A stretch of 64,000 bases of DNA from Pseudofabraea citricarpa (taxonomy: Eukaryota; Ascomycota; Leotiomycetes; Helotiales; Dermateaceae). Of the stretch, positions 57,724 to 64,000 are shown one piece after another. Within the stretch, counting starts at the first letter, position 1. Each line of letters starts with the position of its first letter. The stretch is from contig JAPWGK010000006.1 in the NCBI GenBank assembly GCA_029641185.1, positions 496,001 through 560,000 on the forward strand, given 5' to 3'. The translations under genes were made by a program, and so were the position numbers. A model generated the notes under the pieces. The model searched no databases, had not been told where the DNA came from, and saw only the letters and a program-made list of their open reading frames with translations.

Positions 57724-59544
57724 GATTGATTGTTGATTTAGATTATTGACTAGACCGGATAAAAACTCGAGAAGACGTGGGAAATCTAAAGATCGAATGT
57801 AGGAAAAGACTTAAGGAAATAAGAAAGATGATGTTGTTGCTGTGGATTGAGTGTGTGTGTGTGATGATGCGAACAAGAACGTCGTGCGACCTACCTCTTA
57901 TATACTGTTGGGAACGGCCGGTTGGAACGGCCGTACTTAGAAATCCATGAAGCTATTTCCATCAGCCAAAAAAATGTTTTGTTTGCTGGCGTGCATGCTG
58001 CGCGCTGACAACCGCTTAGGAAGTTGGAATATCCGGCTCAGCCTTCCAGCAAGCGCAACCGAAAATACCGTCAGCCTATTTTTGGCGCCCATTTCCACCG
58101 CCTTGCAGCTTAAAATGGGATGCGACGGAAAATGATTTGCTGATGCAGGGCTGGGGATGATCGCCCGCGGCTTGCCGTCCAATGAGTGTTCATCCCATTT
58201 TCCAACAAACTGCTGTACATCAGCCTTCCAGTCCCAAGTAGGTGCGCTGCGTCTCCGGCTTTAGAGATAGCCGTTCGAAATTTGGAACTAAACGGCACAG
58301 TTCATCGACTGCTCCACTGACCTCTCCCCCGACCTTGGCCGCTCAAAATCAAAGTTGTTAAATTAGTGTTGCTTCTGTCACGAGGCGGCTCACTTGATGG
58401 CTGGAGACCCCGTGGTCGAATCAGCTGAGCCGACGAGAAAAGGATCCGTATTGCGCGAGAGGTCATTGGTAGAATAATCTACGACACACGTGGATAGCCT
58501 GTCAGATAGATGAGAGAGGCCTATACTCCAGCCTCCGGGAGAGCAGCATCCGTGAATCTATCGGCTGGAGCGATATCCAACTGTTAGTAGCTTTTGAACA
58601 ACTAAGTATATTTGAATGGACTGAAAGGATCAAGTCAATCAGTTTGATGACTATCAGCCCAGCCTCCTCTTCATTCCAAGGCAAACCACCGTCGAACAGA
58701 CACAACCAAGCCCCACGAACCAAAGCACCGTAAAATATTGAGCTCGAACTCGTGGGCTCCTGCAGCCACCAAAAGGTACACAGCCAGAGGGTTCCACAAC
58801 ATCCGCAAAAAGGCTTGGGTTCGTAAGGCCGGTCGCTTATCTGCCGGTACTACACAGGTTCCTGTCTACAATCTAGAAAATTGCTTGATTTGCTGATCCG
58901 TTGCCAGAACAGACACAATCAAGCTGGAGGCATACGTAGGGGTTACTAAGCACTAATGCTCTCCGCTCTTGACAATAATCCCCCAAGTCCCGTGCTTCCA
59001 TGCTTTAGAATCTTACTTCGATGATCAAGCTTTAAACATCGAATCCTGTACCCCGTACACACCGGACGAAGGCCAACGGAGTGGAGTAGCTTATTCTTGT
59101 TCAGTCATTTACTCTAGATACATTTGAAAGCAAGATGGAAAAGTAGCTATAGAGATACTACATTCACCAGAGTGACTCCAGAAGTAAGATACGAGGGAAG
59201 CCTACTTGAATACTCTAGAAGGCAACCAGATTTCTCGCATGGCGTGTTCTCTCAAGCAATGAATACCGAGAGGGGCTGAACTATCAGCTAGGTCTTACGT
59301 AGTAAACCAGCAGGTTTGAGCAAAGGGGACCGAAGAAAAACAGGAGCTCACAAGCTCACCATGCTTGAAATTCAAGACAAACGACTCAGTCTTGGGATCA
59401 TTCCGACATAGTACATGTTTAGAAAGATAGTCAGATCACTCGAAACAACCATTCCAGGCTTAGCCAGACCCCTTCAGAGGGGCCGTTGATACTGAGTGGA
59501 GAAGATAGGTATTGGTGATTAAAAATTTGGGGTATTGTGAAAGA
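57724..59544. promoter_or_regulatory. Cupin promoter and gene-free region
   Basis: About 1.8 kb. The left part is the cupin promoter with a TATA box near 57896-57903 and a duplicated CGGCCGTTCC element just beyond it. The rest (58000-59500) shows no gene; the frames on either strand are short and featureless. Confidence 0.45.
57911..57933 (-). promoter_or_regulatory. Duplicated CGGCCGTTCC element in the cupin promoter
   Basis: Two exact direct copies of a 10-bp unit (57911-57920 and 57924-57933), with 3 bases between them, lie immediately upstream of the TATA box on the cupin coding strand. Each contains the palindrome CGGCCG, with the CGG/CCG triplets favoured by Zn2Cys6 factors. Regulation by such a factor is inference. 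Confidence 0.5.
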
Positions 59545-60323
59545 TCAGGCCTTGATGTCAAAGCTGGTACCACAACCACAGCTACTCGTCGCCAGCGGAT
59601 TATCCACTATTTTGAACTGACTTCCGATCAACTCCATCGTGTAATCAACCTTGCTTCCCTGTAGCAACTCCAGACTCGGCCCATCCATCACTATCTTGGC
59701 GCCTGAGCCGTCCTCTGCCGCAAATACCGTATCGTCCTCATCGAGAACTTGTGTATTTTCGGTTGTTGATTTGGCATTCGGGTCGACGGAAGACGTATTG
59801 AGTGCAGGCGAGCTCTCTTCTCGTGCTTCATTCGAGGACAGCCCTGGTAAGGTGGTGAGAGACATTAAATACTGGAATCCATGACATCCGCCACTTTCAA
59901 CCTGGATTCGAAGGGCCAGGTCGGGATTGCCATCTTTGGCCATGATTTGCTTCAGGCGCTGTTGTCATATTAGCTTTCGTATACACTTGGGGTTGATAAG
60001 CCGTAACGTACATTTGAAGCTCGTGGCGTGATCTCAACAATCATGTCTTTGCCATCATCATCTTGCTTAGCATTCACAATAGCTGTCGTCTGGCGTATAG
60101 GAGCAGATGTGAATGATCTTGAAGCGGCTCTTAGCCCTAGATCGCGTCGTGTATATGTCCGTGATATCGAGGTGCTAGGTATGCTAGGTGCTAAGAAATC
60201 AAAGAGTGGTGGGGTGGTATGCACTGTTCTTCGAGGTGCTAATTGAAGAAAGCATCTGGCTGCTGACCCGGAAACTGAAGTTCCCTGACGTATGCAAGTC
60301 TGCGTAATCCTGCGAGCCGCCAT
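59545..60323 (-). CDS. ISA2: Mitochondrial iron-sulfur assembly protein ISA2
   Basis: ISA2 works with ISA1 and IBA57 to make [4Fe-4S] clusters for mitochondrial enzymes such as aconitase and lipoate synthase. Two exons (60323-60012 and 59958-59545) give 241 aa. The first about 75 residues are rich in Arg, Ser and Thr and nearly free of acids (MAARRITQTCIRQG... RSFTSAP), a typical matrix-targeting presequence. The A-type carrier domain has the three conserved cysteines in ESGGCHGFQY and SSCGCGTSF. An acidic Ser/Thr-rich insert of about 45 residues between the strands is common in filamentous fungi. The join ASN-RLKQIM is phase 0. It diverges from the SDR gene. Confidence 0.95.
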
Positions 60324-60961
60324 AGTGTGTAGTGGTGGTCTTTCGTGAGTGAGAAAGCTGTTGCGTCAGTGTTGATTGTGAATCTATGTGATTACTAAGT
60401 TCGTGATGGCGGTGAGGAGAGGCAGAATGATCAACATCTACTGTCGGAACTTGACTTAGGAAGGTACAAGATCTTCGGCCTCCCAAAATCCCCGGAAACG
60501 CGAGCACGCGAGCAGATATCTAATGTATGGAACCGTACGTGAGGTTCAGAGACCCTGATTTCAGTACTACCTGCATCTTATCTGATTTATAAGATCGAAA
60601 CGGAATTCGAGGACCGTCATGCCGTGCATGCTGCTGTGCCGCTGCTCTGGTCATTACCAAGCATCACTCGGTTCTGCCTGTCGCAGGCAGCCAATCGGGG
60701 AGACAATTCTGCCTTTGGTCCGTTAGGACGTCAGTATATAATGTCAAGGTGAGCTGCTTGATCAACAACAAAATATACTCAAGCATCACAGATTTCCAAA
60801 CATTGCTTTACTGTCTAAGAGTGATTGAAGAGCAAATACATAGGCACTTTTTCTCCGTGCAACGATACTATTCGCTGAATTATTCACCTTACTTACATCC
60901 AAATATTAACTTGGAGCCTAATATACCTCTCTTGTTCTATCATATTCACAAAATCACCAAA
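60324..60961. promoter_or_regulatory. Divergent promoter, ISA2 / SDR
   Basis: 638 bases between opposite starts. TCAGTATATAATG at about 60730-60743 is a good TATA element for the SDR gene. An in-frame stretch runs upstream of the SDR ATG but has no conserved character. Confidence 0.5.
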
Positions 60962-62049
60962 ATGGTAGCTCTCAAAGATATCCGGGCCTCAAATGCCTCA
61001 ATCAAAAGCTCTCAATCACCTGGACGAGTCTCCGTTTTTGTAGGAGCAACCAGCGGGATTGGGAAAGGCACCTTAAAACAGCTTGCCAAATCCACCAGCA
61101 AACCAAGAGTCTACATTATAGGACGTTCCAGGAAAGCTGCTACTGCACAGCTTGAGGAGCTATCAACTCTGAATCCGGAGGGGGAATTCAATTTTATAGA
61201 GACCGAGATCTCGCTGATTAAAAATGTGGACGCGGTCTGTGACGAGATTAAGAGCAAGGAGGAGAAAATAGACCTTTTGTTCATGTCTCCCGGGTATCTG
61301 GGTCTGCATGGCCGGCTAGGTAAGTCGTACTGAATAAATCCACCAAGCATCTATGCTGACGATCTCTAGAAACACCAGAAGGGATCGATATCCCAATGAC
61401 ATTACGCTACTACTCTCGCTTCCGCTTCGTCTACGACCTACTCCCACTACTAAACAAAAGCAGCTCAGGCAGAGTAATTTCGATCCTGGCAGCGGGGAAA
61501 GAATCAGCCATTGACATAAACGACCTAGAAGTCCGCAACGACTTCTCCATGATGAAAGCCGCCGCCGTGGGAACGGCACAGACAACAATGGCATTCGAAG
61601 AACTCGCCAAGACGAATCCAGGAATCTCCTTTATCCACAAATTTCCCGGTCTCGTAGCCACCGATTCCGTAGGCCGTATGTTGAGGTCCGCCACGGGTCT
61701 TCTATGGTATCCCGCTGCCCTCGCGAGATTGATCATTCTTCCACCGATTTTGAAATTGTTCGCCATTACGATCGATGAGGCTGGTGAGAGGGGATTGTTC
61801 ATCGCCACGTCGGCTAGGTACCCTCCTGCCGAGGGACGGGATCCAGGTGTACCCTTACCAAAGGGTGTCGAGGTCGCACAGGCGTCCGTGGTCGAGAATG
61901 GCAAGGGAAATGGCGTTTACAGACTTCAGGAATACGATGAGAGCGTACTTGATGATACCATATTAGCTCCCTACAGGCTTGACGGGTCGACGACGAAGGT
62001 CTGGGAGGCAACACTCGCGGTTTGGGATAGAGCTCTTGGAAGGAATTAA
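60962..62049 (+). CDS. Short-chain dehydrogenase/reductase with altered active-site Tyr
   Basis: Two exons (60962-61319 and 61370-62049) give 345 aa. The cofactor motif GATSGIGKG (about residues 29-37) and the strand RVYIIGRSR fit an NADP(H)-binding Rossmann fold; the Arg after IIG favours NADPH. LLFMSPGYLGLHGR corresponds to the NNAG region, with SPG in place of NAG. The active-site Ser is probably S157 (RVISILAAG). Where the YxxxK pair should stand the sequence reads FSMMK (F178, K182), so the catalytic Tyr seems replaced by Phe. Similar fungal proteins from secondary-metabolite and stress contexts also vary here. No polyketide or peptide synthase lies nearby, so no pathway is assigned. It converges on the kynureninase gene. 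Confidence 0.9.
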
Positions 62050-62526
62050 GCAATGGCTATGCATGACACGATTTCTGAGAGGTCTGGAGGAATTGGAACC
62101 AAAGGTGCTATGTTTTGGTGCAGTTAGGGAGTAACACAAAAAGTAATCGGGCAACAAAAATTGATTTAACGACATTTAGCGAATGCATTTCTGTTTATTT
62201 ACTCCAGCCAATCTAATAATTTCAGTTGAATAATTTCAATTTAATAATTTCACCTTGTTATTTTCAATTGGTGCATCGAGTTTGGTTGTTATATAACGCC
62301 TAATTGTGATGTCTGTATCTATAATATCTGCCTAGGTACTAGGTAAGTAGCCAATGTATACCTAGGCACATGAGTTTCCTAGTTCTGCATCCTCAAGCCT
62401 CTCAACAATACTTGACTGACTGCAAACCTTAACTTCACAATAAAGCAAGCCGACTAGTCAAAAACCATACTGATCACAAAAACGCTCACCAGATAACATC
62501 TCATTTACTTTTCTACCTAAACTATT
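62050..62526. other. Convergent 3' intergenic region
   Basis: AT-rich spacer between the SDR and kynureninase genes, with an ATAATTTCA repeat near 62210-62260 and CCTAGGTA pieces near 62330-62365. No gene is seen. Confidence 0.5.
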
Positions 62527-64000
62527 CTAACTCGTCATTTCCAACTCTCTCGTCCCAGCAGCATCAACCAGTCCCCCCTTCGCCTTTTTTGCAACCTGCA
62601 AAGCCTCATCAAAAGCCGTGATGAAATCAAACACGTCGGTGAAGCTATTATACAGCGGCGCGGGCGCGACTCGGATGACATCTGGTCTGCGTTCATCCAC
62701 AACCACCCCTCTCTCCTCAAGCTCCTGCATGACCACATCGAGAAGGCCTTCCTGCAGCTTGACACTTAGCTGTGCTCCTCTCTGCTGCGGATCGCTGGGC
62801 GTGATGATCTGGTAGGCATCGGATTGGGCAGAGGCTAGGAGCAGTTTCTCGAGGTAGGCAGTGAGCTTGAGAGATTTCGCACGCAAGGGTTCCATGCCGC
62901 CGGCTTTTTGGAACACCTCAAGAGAGGCATTCAAACTCGTGATGTCGAAGACTGACGGGTTAGAGAGTTGGAATCCGGCCGCGCCAGGAGTCGGGACGAA
63001 TCGGTTCTCCATTGCGAAGCGGCTGTTCTTGTCGCTTCCCCACCATCCACTTAGACGGTTCACAAAGCCTTTTTGATCGTTTGTGCCTGAGTTAGTCACC
63101 TGGCTATTTCGCTCATGTACAAACATTCCACCAATCGTGCCCGGTCCTGCATTCAGATACTTATAAGAACACCACGCAGCAGCATCGACATCCCAATCGT
63201 GTAATGAAAGGGGGACATTCCCAACTGCGTGAGCAAGATCCCATATCACGAAAATACCAGCTTTATGCGCTGCTTTTGTGATGGTTGGAATGTCTAGAAG
63301 CTGGCCTGTGTAAAATTGGATTCCTGGAAGAAGTAGAAGCGCAGTATCGTCAGCATGTGCCGCAATGACGGACAAGATATGGCTAGTTCCTATTATGGGT
63401 TCGCTGGGTGAAGTAGGTTCAATGGTAATCATTGAAGAGTCAAGAGATAGTTTGTGGTGAAGGATCTGTGACTCTACAGCATACTACGCAGAAAGTTAGT
63501 ACAACAGCAATGGGATGCGGATTGATGGTTGCTGACATGATCTGAGGGAAACTACAATTGAGTTGAGTAATTAGCCATATTCTAAATTAGCCCAGGTTGC
63601 AAGGTATAAGCACTAAAGCTAACTATATGAGAGATGTTAATGCTGCAGAGGTGCTTACTGCTTTTGATTCTAGGATGATCTTGTGGCGACCATTGATATC
63701 TGGCTGATAGAATGCTGCCATCAACAGGTGCAGATTTCCCGTGAGAGTCTGCTGGACTGCGACCTCGGAGACATGAGCTCCAACAATGGGTGCTATGTTT
63801 TCTGAAGCCTTTGCATCAACATCAAGCCATGTTGGCAAGGGTGATGAATCTATTGGCTTGAAATGACCAAAGACACCTTGTGTCGACCACGTTGTCAGAT
63901 ACTGTTGGATGCGTGTGGACGTAACACGGGGTTGTAGCCCCAGACTGTTTCCACAAAGATAGACACACTCGTCTTCTGATGATGGTTCACGAGACTCTGT
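62527..64000 (-). CDS. BNA5: Kynureninase (partial, N-terminus beyond the window)
   Basis: Kynureninase is a PLP enzyme that splits 3-hydroxykynurenine to 3-hydroxyanthranilate and alanine, a step in NAD+ synthesis from tryptophan. Three exons are visible on the minus strand: 64000 (edge) to 63659, a 15-nt microexon 63551-63537 (FPSDH), and 63483-62527, giving 437 residues of the mature protein. The first visible block is CVYLCGNSLGLQPR. Then come VSEVAVQQTLTGNLHLLM, the WDLAHAVGN segment with the PLP-ring Asp, and WCSYKYLNAGPG with the PLP-binding Lys. C-terminal features GWWGSD and RVAPAPLYNSFTDVFDF are typical. About 40 N-terminal residues are missing by comparison with family length. It ends LEMTS. 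Confidence 0.93.
63537..63551 (-). other. 15-nt microexon of the kynureninase gene
   Basis: This exon encodes FPSDH and is needed to join ESKA to YAVESQ, the expected family sequence (KAFPSDHYAVESQ). It is flanked by TTGTAG and GTCAGC splice sites, with introns of 107 and 53 nt. Confidence 0.8.

Noticed and set aside
57208..57729. 173-codon plus-strand frame
   Set aside because: It is antisense to the cupin gene, which has a signal peptide and cupin motif.
54620..64000. Chitinase, cupin, SDR and kynureninase as a secondary-metabolite cluster
   Set aside because: No polyketide, peptide or terpene synthase, no transporter and no pathway regulator is present, and ISA2 and uS9 housekeeping genes are interspersed.

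Overview
The window looks like nuclear DNA of a filamentous ascomycete (Pezizomycotina). The protein affinities feel closest to Leotiomycetes, but that placement is inference. The signs are many short introns (mostly about 45-90 nt) with GTRNGT donors and CTRAC branch points, lone and widely spaced genes on both strands, long pyrimidine-rich leaders, and fungal-only families (NoxR, DUF1770-type protein, Zn2Cys6 factor, spherulin-like cupin). Splice sites were chosen by eye so that each reading frame closes. I found 28 supported or possible protein genes, no tRNA or rRNA, no CRISPR array, and no recognisable transposon.

Layout. 0.5-6.4 kb: a small Cys-rich protein, translation termination factor eRF1, mitochondrial ribosomal protein uL13m, and the copper chaperone CCS1. 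6.4-14 kb: a gene-poor stretch around noxR, the NADPH-oxidase regulator. 14-19.5 kb: a hemerythrin-domain protein with a probable mitochondrial presequence, a DUF1770-type protein, and a DDT/WHIM chromatin-remodelling factor. 21.5-32 kb: ribosomal protein uL2, adenosine kinase, an EST1/SMG7-like protein, a ZNF511-like zinc-finger protein, and the head-to-head pair ATG101/PEX3. 33.9-41.6 kb: a Ser/Thr-rich single-pass membrane protein and a Zn2Cys6 transcription factor with a long regulatory upstream region. 42.3-54.2 kb: eIF3c, a small helical protein, AAR2 (U5 snRNP assembly), uS11, prephenate dehydrogenase, and uS9. 54.6-64 kb: a secreted GH18 chitinase, a secreted cupin, ISA2, a short-chain dehydrogenase, and kynureninase, which runs off the right end.

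Most of the window is housekeeping: translation (eRF1, uL2, uL13m, uS11, uS9, eIF3c), RNA handling (AAR2, EST1/SMG7-like), organelles (PEX3, ISA2, uL13m, hemerythrin protein), autophagy (ATG101), and amino-acid or nucleoside metabolism (TYR1, BNA5, ADO1). Several genes share short divergent promoters: uL13m/CCS1 354 bp, ATG101/PEX3 296 bp, uS11/TYR1 321 bp, uS9/chitinase 468 bp. I did not find a dedicated new multi-gene system. The points most worth a second look are local: a GC-AG intron, a 15-nt microexon, a Tyr-to-Phe change in an SDR active site, a possibly dual-targeted hemerythrin protein, repeat-bearing promoters, and the ATG101/PEX3 arrangement.
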